Source: Muricauda sp. SCSIO 64092 (GTDB lineage: Bacteria > Bacteroidota > Bacteroidia > Flavobacteriales > Flavobacteriaceae). Taken from it: a DNA stretch of 64,000 nucleotides. The stretch spans positions 124,001-188,000 of the forward strand of contig NZ_CP095413.1 in NCBI RefSeq assembly GCF_023016285.1, written 5' to 3'. The translations under genes and the position numbers were made by a program. The notes beneath the pieces were generated by a model. That model ran no database searches. It saw only the letters and a list, made by a program, of their open reading frames with translations, and was not told the origin of the DNA. This document shows, piece by piece, positions 27,056 to 35,962 of the stretch (the first letter of the stretch is position 1; every line of letters begins with the position of its first letter).

Positions 27056-27077
27056 GAGGCGTATAAATAGAAGTAAT

Positions 27078-27091
27078 ATGACAAATGTCAT
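27078..27091. promoter_or_regulatory. FNR/CRP-like palindrome upstream of pflB
   Basis: ATGACA-AA-TGTCAT is a perfect 6-2-6 inverted repeat. Its centre is about 41 bp upstream of the start predicted from the TAATTTTG element, the position of a class II activator site. The TGACA/TGTCA halves fit CRP/FNR-superfamily sites of Bacteroidota. Activation of pfl in low oxygen is the inferred role. Confidence 0.5.
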
Positions 27092-27264
27092 TAAACACAG
27101 AAAAAAATCGCGTATATAAAAGCAAACCTATTAATTTAATGTTAAATACTATTAAAAACAACTTTTGTTTAGAGATTCTCAAATATTAACAAACAATTTT
27201 GTCGATTCGTTTTTAAAATCTAGACTCCTTTCCCTATTTTGCAATTACTTTAGCGAAACTTACT

Positions 27265-29034
27265 ATGCAAACCGTAACCAGACTATTCGATTTTCCGTAC
27301 TATCAACAACAGAATTATAAACTCCCAGCAGCTTTTGCCATGAAAGTTGGAGGTACATGGGAATCCATTACCACCGACGAATACATTGATAAGGCCAATG
27401 CCATAAGTAGGGGGCTGCTCCGTATGGGGGTTAAACCCAACGATAAGATTGCCGTAATTTCAATGACCAATAGGACAGAATGGAACATTATGGATATTGG
27501 AATACTTCAAATTGGGGCACAAAACGTTCCTATATATCCCACCATTTCGGAAGAGGATTATGAATATGTCCTTAACCATTCAGGAGCAAAATATTGTTTT
27601 GTTTCCTGCGATGAAGTGCTCCAAAAGATATTGGCCATAAGTGGAAATGTAAAAAAACTGGAGGATGTTTTTTCCTTTGACGAATTAAAGAACTGCAACC
27701 ATTGGAGTGAGGTTCTCGAAAAAGGCAAGGACGATTCCAACCAAGATGAGGTCGAGGCCCTCAAAGCTGCGGTTAAGCCAGACGACCTGGCCACATTGAT
27801 TTATACCTCCGGAACTACGGGCAGACCCAAGGGAGTAATGCTTTCCCATAATAATATTGTTTCCAATGTTGTGGCAAGCAAGGTACGTGTTCCCTTTGCA
27901 TCCGGTGCCAAGGCACTGAGCTTTCTCCCCGTCTGTCATATTTTTGAACGGATGATATTGTATCTGTACCAATATTGTGGTATCCAGGTATATTTTGCAG
28001 AAGGCCTGGACAAAATCAGTGAGAATATCAAAGAAGTTAAACCCACGGTCATGACCGTGGTACCAAGACTTTTGGAAAAAGTCTACGATGCCATCATCGC
28101 CAAAGGTGCCGATTTGACCGGGATAAAAAAGAAACTTTTCTTTTGGGCAGTGGAACTGGGACTAAAATTCGAGCCTTATAAAGTTAATGGCTGGTGGTAC
28201 GAAAAGCAATTGGGATTGGCCCGAAAACTGATCTTTAGCAAATGGCAAGAAGCACTGGGAGGCAATCTGGAAATGATGGTTTCCGGAAGCGCGGCCCTAC
28301 AGGCCCGTCTGGCCCGGGTTTTTGCCGCTGCCGGAATGCCCGTAATGGAAGGATATGGCCTAACGGAAACTTCCCCTGTCATATCGGTCAATGACGAGCG
28401 CAACAACGGTTGGAAAATTGGAACGGTCGGTAAAATTATCCAAGACGTGGAGGTGAGGATTGCCGACGATGGCGAAATCCTGTGCAAAGGGCCCAATGTA
28501 ATGCAGGGCTATTATAAAGACCCGGATAAGACGGCACAGGTACTCAAGGAAGGCTATTTCCACACTGGGGATATCGGGGAAATCGATTCAGAGGGCTTTC
28601 TAAAGATTACCGATCGGAAAAAGGAAATGTTCAAAACCTCGGGGGGCAAGTATGTAGCGCCCCAATTATTGGAAAATCGGTTCAAGCAATCCCGGTTTAT
28701 AGAACAAATCATGGTTGTTGGAGAAGGGGAAAAGATGCCCGGAGCCCTGATTCAGCCCAATTTTGAATTTTTGTCTTCCTGGGCAGAAGAGCATGATATT
28801 ACCTTAGGTACCACTGCGGATATCTGTAGTAACGAAACGGTAATTTCCCGTATCCAGGAAGAGGTGGACGATGCCAACGAAGATTTTGCCAAATGGGAAA
28901 AAGTAAAGCAATTTCGTCTAACACCGGACGTATGGAGCATAGAAGAAGGTCATCTGACCCCTACCATGAAACTTCGTCGTAAGATTGTAAAGGAAAAGTA
29001 CATGAAACTTTACAATGATATCTACGGGCGATAA
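27265..29034 (+). CDS. AMP-forming long-chain acyl-CoA synthetase (FadD-like)
   Basis: A 589-residue adenylate-forming ligase that activates fatty acids to acyl-CoA. The ATP-binding motif TLIYTSGTTGRPKGVMLSH lies near residues 178-196, EGYGLTETSPVISVN near 365 is the A5 motif, and the hinge/A8 motif is FHTGDIGEIDSEGFLKITDRK (split at the DRK) near 430-450; the A10-type Lys is in PTMKLRRK near the C-terminus. Chain-length preference is unknown. It is transcribed away from pflB and toward the MarR-controlled beta-oxidation operon, supplying that pathway's substrate. The 263-bp gap before it holds the pfl control sites. Confidence 0.93.
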   Translation: MQTVTRLFDFPYYQQQNYKLPAAFAMKVGGTWESITTDEYIDKANAISRGLLRMGVKPNDKIAVISMTNRTEWNIMDIGILQIGAQNVPIYPTISEEDYEYVLNHSGAKYCFVSCDEVLQKILAISGNVKKLEDVFSFDELKNCNHWSEVLEKGKDDSNQDEVEALKAAVKPDDLATLIYTSGTTGRPKGVMLSHNNIVSNVVASKVRVPFASGAKALSFLPVCHIFERMILYLYQYCGIQVYFAEGLDKISENIKEVKPTVMTVVPRLLEKVYDAIIAKGADLTGIKKKLFFWAVELGLKFEPYKVNGWWYEKQLGLARKLIFSKWQEALGGNLEMMVSGSAALQARLARVFAAAGMPVMEGYGLTETSPVISVNDERNNGWKIGTVGKIIQDVEVRIADDGEILCKGPNVMQGYYKDPDKTAQVLKEGYFHTGDIGEIDSEGFLKITDRKKEMFKTSGGKYVAPQLLENRFKQSRFIEQIMVVGEGEKMPGALIQPNFEFLSSWAEEHDITLGTTADICSNETVISRIQEEVDDANEDFAKWEKVKQFRLTPDVWSIEEGHLTPTMKLRRKIVKEKYMKLYNDIYGR

Positions 29035-29338
29035 CCGTCCGTAAAAAGTATGCTGACCGGACCTCCTTAAAACCTCGAAAAACCAAAATTCTACTTGGGG
29101 TACCCATTAGTATGGCTCTTGGGCATTGACTTATGTATTGGTATCGTCTTGGCGCCTTAAAAATGGTTTCGCCCTAACCTCCACAATGGCCTTTATGCCG
29201 ATTCCGTCGCCACCTTGCACAGCAATACCAATTGTCATAATACGAAAAAAAAATTGTAAAAAGAAGTAGGAAGAATTGGTGATGTCCTTCGCAATTTCAA
29301 ATGGGCACTTGTCCAAGCGGGCTTTTTTGCTGAAAAAT

Positions 29339-29362
29339 ATTTATTATGCATGCATAATAAAT
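29339..29362. promoter_or_regulatory. perfect 24-bp palindrome, candidate MarR operator
   Basis: Each half is ATTTATTATGCA read inward, with no mismatch and no spacer. It lies 5 bp upstream of the -7 element of the marR promoter, so a bound repressor would block polymerase. The TATGCATGCATA core suits MarR-family dimers. Autoregulation and control of the whole fatty acid operon is the inference. Confidence 0.65.
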
Positions 29363-29367
29363 TTTGT

Positions 29368-29375
29368 TATCTTTG
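29368..29375 (+). promoter_or_regulatory. promoter -7 element of the beta-oxidation operon
   Basis: TATCTTTG is an exact TAnnTTTG match, 18 bp before the marR ATG at 29394 and immediately right of the 24-bp palindrome. Confidence 0.55.
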
Positions 29376-29393
29376 GGTGACCAAAACAGCTCT

Positions 29394-29843
29394 ATGAAGG
29401 ATTTGACAATAGATTGGGCCCTAAGGGCCACTTGGCAAGCCGTCACCCGCCTTTACAATGAAGAGGCCAAGAACTACGGCCTAACCATGGCCATTGGGTT
29501 TACGCTTTTAAGCATCGATTCCAAGAAGGGAACCCCGAGTACGGCATTGGGACCCAGAATGGGCATGGAATCCACAAGTCTGTCAAGAATCCTAAAATCC
29601 ATAGAGGAAAGGGGTTATATAGAGCGTAGGCCCAATCCCAATGATGGTCGGGGCGTCCTAATCCATTTAACCGCGCTTGGTTTGGAAAAAAGAAAAGAAT
29701 CCAAGGAGGTGGTCCTTCGATTTAATGAGGCGGTAAAAGAACATGTAGATGAAAAGGATTTGGAGGGTTTCTACAGAACATCCGAAATCATCAATAAACT
29801 CATCGTTGACAAGAAAATATACACAAAAACATCAACTAATTAA
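29394..29843 (+). CDS. MarR-family transcriptional regulator
   Basis: A 149-residue winged-helix regulator. The DNA-binding part runs from about residue 40 to 105: GFTLLSIDSKKGTPSTALGP, then MGMESTSLSRILKSIEERGYIERRPNPNDGRGV (recognition helix SLSRILKSIEERG and the wing with the NPNDGR turn), both typical of MarR. The frame extends back to a TTG at 29364, but that lies inside the predicted promoter, so the ATG at 29394 is chosen. It is the first gene of the operon, 14 bp ahead of the beta-oxidation fusion enzyme, behind a perfect palindrome. Acyl-CoA is the expected effector (inference). Confidence 0.92.
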   Translation: MKDLTIDWALRATWQAVTRLYNEEAKNYGLTMAIGFTLLSIDSKKGTPSTALGPRMGMESTSLSRILKSIEERGYIERRPNPNDGRGVLIHLTALGLEKRKESKEVVLRFNEAVKEHVDEKDLEGFYRTSEIINKLIVDKKIYTKTSTN

Positions 29844-29857
29844 TTTCGAACTATAGC

Positions 29858-32263
29858 ATGAAAAGGCATATCAATAAAGTTGCCGTAATCGGTTCTGGTA
29901 TTATGGGAAGTGGCATCGCCTGTCACTTCGCCAATATTGGGGTCGAAGTATTGCTCTTGGATATTGTTCCAAGGGAAGTGAATGATAAGGAACAGGCAAA
30001 AGGGTTGACCCTGAAAGATAAAGTCGTTCGCAATCGTTTGGTAAATGAAGCATTGACCAAAGCATTAAAATCGAAACCCTTCCCTATCTACCATCAAAAA
30101 TTTGCCAATAGGATCACTACTGGAAACCTTGAGGACGATATCGCCAAGGTAGCCCATGTGGATTGGATCATTGAAGTGGTCGTGGAACGTTTGGATATCA
30201 AGAAACAGGTTTTTGAAAATCTGGAAAAACATAGAACGCCCGGTACGTTAATTACGTCCAACACTTCCGGTATTCCCATTAAATTTATGAGTGAGGGCCG
30301 GAGTGACGACTTCCAAAAACACTTTTGTGGTACGCACTTTTTCAATCCTGCGCGCTACTTAAAACTGTTTGAAATTATCCCAGGTCCAAAGACCACACCC
30401 GAGGTTTTGGAATTCCTAAACGGCTATGGGGAGCAGTTTTTGGGAAAAACTTCCGTGGTTGCCAAAGATACCCCGGCTTTCATAGGAAACCGTATTGGTA
30501 TTTTCAGTATTCAAAGTTTGTTCCACGCCGTGAAGGAATTGGGGATGACGGTTGAAGAAGTGGATAAATTGACCGGACCCGTGATTGGCAGACCAAAATC
30601 GGCCACCTTTCGAACTGTTGACGTGGTAGGACTGGACACCTTGGTGCATGTGGCCAATGGCATTTCGGAGAATTGCAAAGAGGATGAGCGCCACGAACTT
30701 TTTGCCCTCCCCAGTTTTATCCAAACCATGATGGAGAACAAGTGGTTGGGGAGCAAAACCGGACAGGGGTTCTATAAAAAAGTAAAAGGTGGTGGCGGCA
30801 AGAGCGAAATCCTCACTTTGGATCTGGACTCCATGGATTATCGCTCCAAAAAGAGTGCGAAGTTCGCCACCCTGGAATTGACAAAAACCATCGATAGCGT
30901 CATTGATCGCTTTGAAGTACTCTGTGGAGGAAAGGACAAGGCGGGGGAGTTTTATAGAAAGAGTTTTGGGCAGTTGTTCGCTTATGTATCCCACAGAATC
31001 CCCGAAATAACGGACGAGCTCTACAAGATTGATGATGCCATGAAGGCCGGTTTTGGTTGGGAACACGGCCCTTTCCAAATATGGGATGCGGTAGGGTTGG
31101 ACAAAGGCCTGGAATTCATTGCTGCCGAAGGGCAACAAGCTGCCAATTGGATCAATGAAATGAAGGCGGCAGGTGTGGATTCCTTTTACGAGGTAAAGGA
31201 TGGGGCAACCTATTGCTATGACATCCCGAAAAAGGAAATGGTAAAAATACCAGGTCAAGATGCCTTTATCATTTTGGATAATATCCGAAAGTCCAAAGAA
31301 GTGTTCAAAAACAGTGGTGTTGTTGCCGAAGATTTGGGGGATGGTATCCTAAATGTGGAATTCCAATCCAAAATGAACACCATAGGTGGTGATGTCCTGG
31401 CTGGATTGAACAAAGCCATTACCCTTGCGGAGCAAGACTTTCAAGGACTTGTCGTGGGCAATCAAGCAGCCAACTTCTCGGTAGGCGCCAATATTGGGAT
31501 GATTTTTATGATGGCGGTGGAACAGGAATACGATGAGTTGAACATGGCCATTAAAATGTTCCAGGACACCATGATGCGGATGCGCTATTCTTCCATCCCA
31601 ACGGTTGCCGCCCCGCATGGGATGACCCTCGGCGGTGGATGTGAGCTGTCCATGCATTCGGACAAAGTGGTGGCCGCTGCAGAAACCTATATTGGATTGG
31701 TAGAATTTGGAGTTGGCGTCATTCCAGGTGGTGGCGGTTCCAAGGAAATGGCAATGCGGGCTTCCGATTCCTTCCGAAAAGGGGATGTGGAACTTAATGT
31801 CCTTCAGGAATACTTCCTGACCATAGGTATGGCAAAAGTATCAACCTCGGCTTATGAGGCCTATGATTTGGGTATCCTCCAGAAAGGGAAAGATGTGGTC
31901 GTGGTCAATAAAGAACGCCAAATAGCCACTGCCAAAGCCCACGCGAAACTAATGGCGGAAGCGGGTTATACAAGACCACCGGCCAGAAAGGACGTAAAAG
32001 TCCTAGGAAAACAGGCCCTAGGTATGTTCCTGGTAGGAACGGATTCCATGGAGGCCAGTAACTACATCAGCGAGCATGACAAAAAAATTGCCAATAAACT
32101 CGCTTATGTTATGGCGGGGGGAGACTTATCGGAACCAAGTTATGTCAGTGAACAATATCTTCTGGATATCGAACGGGAAGCGTTCTTATCCCTATGTACG
32201 GAACGCAAAACTTTGGAACGCATCCAACATATGTTGAAAACCGGTAAACCGTTAAGAAACTAG
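29858..32263 (+). CDS. 3-hydroxyacyl-CoA dehydrogenase / enoyl-CoA hydratase fusion (FadN-like)
   Basis: An 801-residue bifunctional beta-oxidation enzyme. The dehydrogenase is N-terminal: NAD-binding VIGSGIMGSGIACHFANIG near residues 10-28, GTHFFNPARYLKLFEIIPG near 162 with the catalytic His, and the second dehydrogenase half ending near 430. The hydratase (crotonase) half is C-terminal, with TLGGGCELSMHSDKVVAAAE near 591 and GVGVIPGGGGSKEMAMR near 620, including the oxyanion-hole glycines. This dehydrogenase-first order is that of Bacillus FadN, opposite to E. coli FadB. It lies 14 bp after marR and before the thiolase. Confidence 0.94.
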   Translation: MKRHINKVAVIGSGIMGSGIACHFANIGVEVLLLDIVPREVNDKEQAKGLTLKDKVVRNRLVNEALTKALKSKPFPIYHQKFANRITTGNLEDDIAKVAHVDWIIEVVVERLDIKKQVFENLEKHRTPGTLITSNTSGIPIKFMSEGRSDDFQKHFCGTHFFNPARYLKLFEIIPGPKTTPEVLEFLNGYGEQFLGKTSVVAKDTPAFIGNRIGIFSIQSLFHAVKELGMTVEEVDKLTGPVIGRPKSATFRTVDVVGLDTLVHVANGISENCKEDERHELFALPSFIQTMMENKWLGSKTGQGFYKKVKGGGGKSEILTLDLDSMDYRSKKSAKFATLELTKTIDSVIDRFEVLCGGKDKAGEFYRKSFGQLFAYVSHRIPEITDELYKIDDAMKAGFGWEHGPFQIWDAVGLDKGLEFIAAEGQQAANWINEMKAAGVDSFYEVKDGATYCYDIPKKEMVKIPGQDAFIILDNIRKSKEVFKNSGVVAEDLGDGILNVEFQSKMNTIGGDVLAGLNKAITLAEQDFQGLVVGNQAANFSVGANIGMIFMMAVEQEYDELNMAIKMFQDTMMRMRYSSIPTVAAPHGMTLGGGCELSMHSDKVVAAAETYIGLVEFGVGVIPGGGGSKEMAMRASDSFRKGDVELNVLQEYFLTIGMAKVSTSAYEAYDLGILQKGKDVVVVNKERQIATAKAHAKLMAEAGYTRPPARKDVKVLGKQALGMFLVGTDSMEASNYISEHDKKIANKLAYVMAGGDLSEPSYVSEQYLLDIEREAFLSLCTERKTLERIQHMLKTGKPLRN

Positions 32264-32424
32264 TTTTGTTTGGAGGTAAGACATGACACCTAAGATAATA
32301 GACCATGCATGATTTTCGGGACTTACCCATCTTATCGTACAAATTGCATCTGATTGAAGTGCAAAAAATCAACTACACATAAATTAAAAATTTACGAGAT
32401 GAATTTCTCAAATCTAATATCTAA

Positions 32425-33615
32425 ATGAGAACAGCATATATAGTAAAAGGATATAGGACGGCAGTTGGCAAATCAAAAAAAGGAGGGTTCCGTTTTAAAA
32501 GGGCCGATGAATTGGCTGCAGAAACCATTGAACATTTGGTTGGTCAATTGCCCGAATTTGACAAAAAACGAATTGATGATGTCATTGTGGGAAATGCAAT
32601 GCCGGAAGGTTCTCAGGGATTGAACATGGCACGATTGATTTCCTTAATGGGCTTGGATATAGTGGATGTTCCAGGGGTAACCGTAAATCGTTTTTGCTCT
32701 TCCGGTTTGGAGACCATAGGCATTGCCACGGCAAAGATACAGGCGGGAATGGCCGATTGCATCATCGCTGGGGGCGTGGAAAGCATGAGTTCCGTTCCCA
32801 TGACGGGTTTCAAAACCGAATTGAACTACGATTTGGTAAAATCCGGTCATGAGGACTACTATTGGAGTATGGGCAATACTGCGGAAGCTGTGGCCCAGGA
32901 ATACAAGATATCCAGGGAAGACCAGGATGAATTCGCCTACAACTCGCATATGAAGGCATTGAAGGCCCTCGATGAAAATCGGTTTCAAGACCAAATTGTG
33001 CCCATTGAAGTGGATGAAACCTATGTGGACCACAACGGTAAAAAAGCGACAAGGAAGTTTACGGTAACCAAGGACGAAGGGCCAAGACGGGGTACTTCCA
33101 AAGAAGCCCTGGCCAAATTGCGACCTGTTTTTGCGGCCAATGGTAGTGTAACCGCAGGGAATTCCTCCCAAACCAGTGATGGTGCAGCCTTTGTAATGGT
33201 TATGAGCGAGGATATGGTCAAAGAGTTGAACCTTGAACCGGAAGCCAGGCTCGTAAGCTATGCTGCCGCTGGTGTTCCACCAAGAATAATGGGCATAGGT
33301 CCCGTTGCTGCCGTTCCAAAGGCATTGAAACAGGCTGGTTTACAAAAGGAGTCCATCTCGCTAATAGAGTTGAACGAAGCATTTGCTTCGCAATCCCTGG
33401 CCGTTATTCGTGAATTGGAGCTAAATAATGAAATCGTCAATGTAAACGGTGGGGCCATCGCACTGGGTCATCCGCTCGGTTGTACAGGAGCCAAATTATC
33501 CGTTCAACTATTTGACGAAATGCGTAAGCGCAATATGAAAGGAAAGCACGGCATGGTAACCATGTGTGTGGGAACCGGACAGGGCGCTGCAGGAATATTT
33601 GAGTTACTGAACTAG
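32425..33615 (+). CDS. acetyl-CoA C-acyltransferase (thiolase, FadA-like)
   Basis: A 396-residue degradative thiolase that releases acetyl-CoA from 3-ketoacyl-CoA. The nucleophile is Cys91 in NRFCSSGLETI; GGAIALGHPLGCTGA near residue 345 supplies the catalytic His, and CVGTGQGAAGIFE at the end supplies the second Cys. The GGVESMSSVPMTG segment near 120 is a thiolase signature. It follows the fusion enzyme after 161 bp, which contain no terminator, so it is likely on the same MarR-controlled transcript. Immediately after its stop codon begins the inverted-repeat-flanked four-helix-bundle cassette. Confidence 0.95.
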   Translation: MRTAYIVKGYRTAVGKSKKGGFRFKRADELAAETIEHLVGQLPEFDKKRIDDVIVGNAMPEGSQGLNMARLISLMGLDIVDVPGVTVNRFCSSGLETIGIATAKIQAGMADCIIAGGVESMSSVPMTGFKTELNYDLVKSGHEDYYWSMGNTAEAVAQEYKISREDQDEFAYNSHMKALKALDENRFQDQIVPIEVDETYVDHNGKKATRKFTVTKDEGPRRGTSKEALAKLRPVFAANGSVTAGNSSQTSDGAAFVMVMSEDMVKELNLEPEARLVSYAAAGVPPRIMGIGPVAAVPKALKQAGLQKESISLIELNEAFASQSLAVIRELELNNEIVNVNGGAIALGHPLGCTGAKLSVQLFDEMRKRNMKGKHGMVTMCVGTGQGAAGIFELLN

Positions 33616-34030
33616 AATCAAGAGATTGGAATCAAGATTCAAGATAATGGGAAGACATAATTTTAAAAAACCAAAAATATGGGAGGAAGGTATGGGAATT
33701 GTGGATCTTACCTATGATTTGGTCGTTAGTTTTCCCTCCCTGGAAAAGTTCAATTTGACTTCTCAGTTATTACGATGTTCCATTTCAACCCCTTCGAATA
33801 TTGCGGAAGGCACAAGCAAATCCACGGATCGGCATTTCAATAAATATATTGAAGATAGTTTGGGTTCGGCATTTGAATGGGAGACCCAATTAATTATTGC
33901 TTTTCGAAGAAATTATATTGAAAAAAAACAATTTTCAGATTTATCACATAAAATTCAACAATTACAAAAAATGATTTCAGGTTTCCAAAGCGGACTGAAT
34001 ATCCAGTCCTGACTCTTGGTTCTTGATTCT
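33614..34030. mobile_element. inverted-repeat-flanked four-helix-bundle cassette (IVS-like)
   Basis: AGAATCAAGA at 33614-33623 is matched exactly, in inverse, by TCTTGATTCT at 34021-34030. Each end has further copies of the same theme: GAATCAAGATTCAAGATA on the left (33629-33646, one base offset) and TGACTCTTGG on the right. The repeats closely frame one S23/IVS-type gene. The unit sits between two genes normally adjacent in flavobacterial beta-oxidation operons. I infer an inserted cassette; no transposase is present. Confidence 0.5.
33647..34012 (+). CDS. four-helix-bundle protein (S23 / 23S rRNA intervening-sequence family)
   Basis: A 121-residue all-helical protein. Family marks are KKPKIWEEGMGIVDLTYDLV near the start, LTSQLLRCSISTPSNIAEGTSKS near residues 40-62 (the hallmark Ser-x-Pro-x-Asn-Ile-Ala-Glu-Gly), and the final helix LSHKIQQLQKMISGF. 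Relatives are encoded in intervening sequences of 23S rRNA genes and scattered through flavobacterial genomes; they form pentameric bundles and their role is unknown, though a related protein serves retroelements. The start at ATG 33647 is preferred to an upstream TTG within the left repeat. It separates thiolase from acyl-CoA dehydrogenase and is bounded by inverted repeats. Confidence 0.88.
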   Translation: MGRHNFKKPKIWEEGMGIVDLTYDLVVSFPSLEKFNLTSQLLRCSISTPSNIAEGTSKSTDRHFNKYIEDSLGSAFEWETQLIIAFRRNYIEKKQFSDLSHKIQQLQKMISGFQSGLNIQS

Positions 34031-34046
34031 TAAATCCATAACAGTT

Positions 34047-35858
34047 ATGAGTACCGAAACAATGAGTAAAGAAATCCTTCGTGGAGGCCAATTTTTGGTC
34101 AAGGAAGTGGATTGTGAAGATGTTTTCACATTGGAAGATTTAAGTGAAGAACAACAAATGATGCGGGAGAGTACCAAAGAATTTGTTGACCGTAAGATTT
34201 GGGCAAATTGGGAGCGATTTGAGCAAAAGGACTATGCCTTCACAGAAGAGTGTATGCGTGAAGCAGGAGAGCTTGGTCTTTTGAGTATCGCTGTACCAGA
34301 GGCCTACGGTGGTATGGGCATGGGATTTGTTTCCACTATGTTGGTCTGCGACTACATTTCCGGGGTCACAGGCTCCTTTAGTACGGCCTTTGGCGCCCAC
34401 ACCGGTATTGGGACAATGCCGATCACCCTCTATGGAACCGAAGAACAAAAACAAAAATATGTGCCCAAATTGGCAACGGGGGAATGGTTCGGTGCCTACT
34501 GTTTAACGGAGCCCGGAGCAGGTTCGGATGCCAACTCGGGGAAAACCAAGGCAGTATTGTCCGAAGACGGAAAATACTACAGTATTTCCGGTCAAAAAAT
34601 GTGGATATCCAATGCGGGGTTCTGTAATTTGTTCATTGTTTTTGCCCGAATAGAAGATGATAAAAATATCACCGGCTTTATTGTCGAGAATGACCCTGAG
34701 AATGGCATCAGCCTAGGGGACGAAGAGAAAAAGTTGGGAATTCATTCCTCTTCCACCCGTCAGGTTTTCTTTAATGAGACCAAGGTTCCGGTGGAGAATA
34801 TGCTTTCCGAGAGGGGAAATGGATTCAAGATTGCCATGAACGCACTAAACGTTGGTCGAATTAAATTGGCGGCAGCTTGTTTGGAGGCGCAACGTCGGGT
34901 ACTCAACGAAGCTACCAAATACGCCAATGAGCGCATTCAGTTTAAGACCCCGATCATGAATTTTGGGGCCATTAAAGCAAAAATTGCGGATATGGCCACC
35001 AATGCCTATGTGGATGAGTCTGCCTGCTACAGGGCTGCGAAAAACATAGAGGATCGGATTGCCCTTCGTGAAGCGGAGGGAAACTCACATCAAGAAGCCG
35101 AACTAAAAGGGGTTGAGGAATACGCCATTGAATGCTCCATATTAAAAGTTGCGGTTTCTGAACATGTGCAACAAACCTCGGATGAGGGTATCCAAATTTT
35201 TGGAGGAATGGGCTTTAGTGCAGAGACCCCAATGGAATCTGCATGGAGGGATGCCCGAATTTCACGAATTTATGAAGGTACCAACGAAATCAATAGAATG
35301 TTGGCCGTGGGCATGTTGGTCAAAAAAGCCATGAAGGGCCATGTGGATTTACTGGGCCCCGCGACTGCCGTAGGTGAGGAGCTTATGGGCATTCCCTCTT
35401 TTGACACTCCGGATTACTCGGAATTATTTGCTGAGGAAAAGGATATGATCAAAAGATTAAAAAAGGTATTTTTGATGGTGGCCGGAAGTGCGGTCCAAAA
35501 GTTTGGACCCCAATTGGAGGAACACCAGCAATTATTAATGGCCGCTGCGGATATTTTAATTCAAATCTATTTGGCGGAATCGGCCATCCTAAGGACGGAA
35601 AAGAATGCCAAACGTTTTGGCGAAGCGGCCCAAGCCACACAAATAGCGATGTCCAGGTACTATTTGTACAAAGCTGTGGACATTATTAATGACAAGGGAA
35701 AGGAAGCAATTATCTCCTTTGCCGAAGGCGATGAACAACGAATGATGTTAATGGGATTGAAAAGATTCACAAAATATGTTAACTTCCCCAACGTAATCGC
35801 CTTGCGAACCCAAATTGCGGACAAGGTGGCAAATGACAACGGTTATACTTTTGACTAA
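34047..35858 (+). CDS. acyl-CoA dehydrogenase (FadE-like, C-terminally extended)
   Basis: A 603-residue flavoprotein that makes the first double bond in beta-oxidation. The FAD/substrate motif AYCLTEPGAGSDANSGKTKA is near residues 150-169, QKMWISNAGF near 190, and the catalytic Glu is in ISRIYEGTNEINRM near 407-420. The last 150 residues form an added helical domain, as in the long Bacillus FadE-type enzymes. Two starts are close (34047 and 34062); the first ATG is used. It ends the MarR-controlled operon and is closed by a strong terminator. Electrons would pass to electron-transfer flavoprotein, not encoded here. Confidence 0.94.
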   Translation: MSTETMSKEILRGGQFLVKEVDCEDVFTLEDLSEEQQMMRESTKEFVDRKIWANWERFEQKDYAFTEECMREAGELGLLSIAVPEAYGGMGMGFVSTMLVCDYISGVTGSFSTAFGAHTGIGTMPITLYGTEEQKQKYVPKLATGEWFGAYCLTEPGAGSDANSGKTKAVLSEDGKYYSISGQKMWISNAGFCNLFIVFARIEDDKNITGFIVENDPENGISLGDEEKKLGIHSSSTRQVFFNETKVPVENMLSERGNGFKIAMNALNVGRIKLAAACLEAQRRVLNEATKYANERIQFKTPIMNFGAIKAKIADMATNAYVDESACYRAAKNIEDRIALREAEGNSHQEAELKGVEEYAIECSILKVAVSEHVQQTSDEGIQIFGGMGFSAETPMESAWRDARISRIYEGTNEINRMLAVGMLVKKAMKGHVDLLGPATAVGEELMGIPSFDTPDYSELFAEEKDMIKRLKKVFLMVAGSAVQKFGPQLEEHQQLLMAAADILIQIYLAESAILRTEKNAKRFGEAAQATQIAMSRYYLYKAVDIINDKGKEAIISFAEGDEQRMMLMGLKRFTKYVNFPNVIALRTQIADKVANDNGYTFD

Positions 35859-35884
35859 TTCAGATAACTTCGCAGGAAGTGAAG

Positions 35885-35911
35885 GCCGCTCCATAAAGGA
35901 GCGGCTTTTTT
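35885..35911 (+). terminator. rho-independent terminator of the beta-oxidation operon
   Basis: Perfect stem GCCGCTCC / GGAGCGGC with loop ATAAA and a six-T tail, 27 bp after the acyl-CoA dehydrogenase stop. Confidence 0.92.
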
Positions 35912-35962
35912 GTTGTTGACTAATTAATGTAATGACTAATTTTATAACAAATAAGTTTTGCC

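Larger units (their letters stand above)
29035..29393. other. intergenic region between acyl-CoA synthetase and marR
   Basis: About 360 bp without a credible gene. Just after the synthetase, GTCCG (29036-) can pair with CGGAC 16 bases on, but no T-run follows. The right end holds the operator and promoter of the beta-oxidation operon. Confidence 0.5.
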
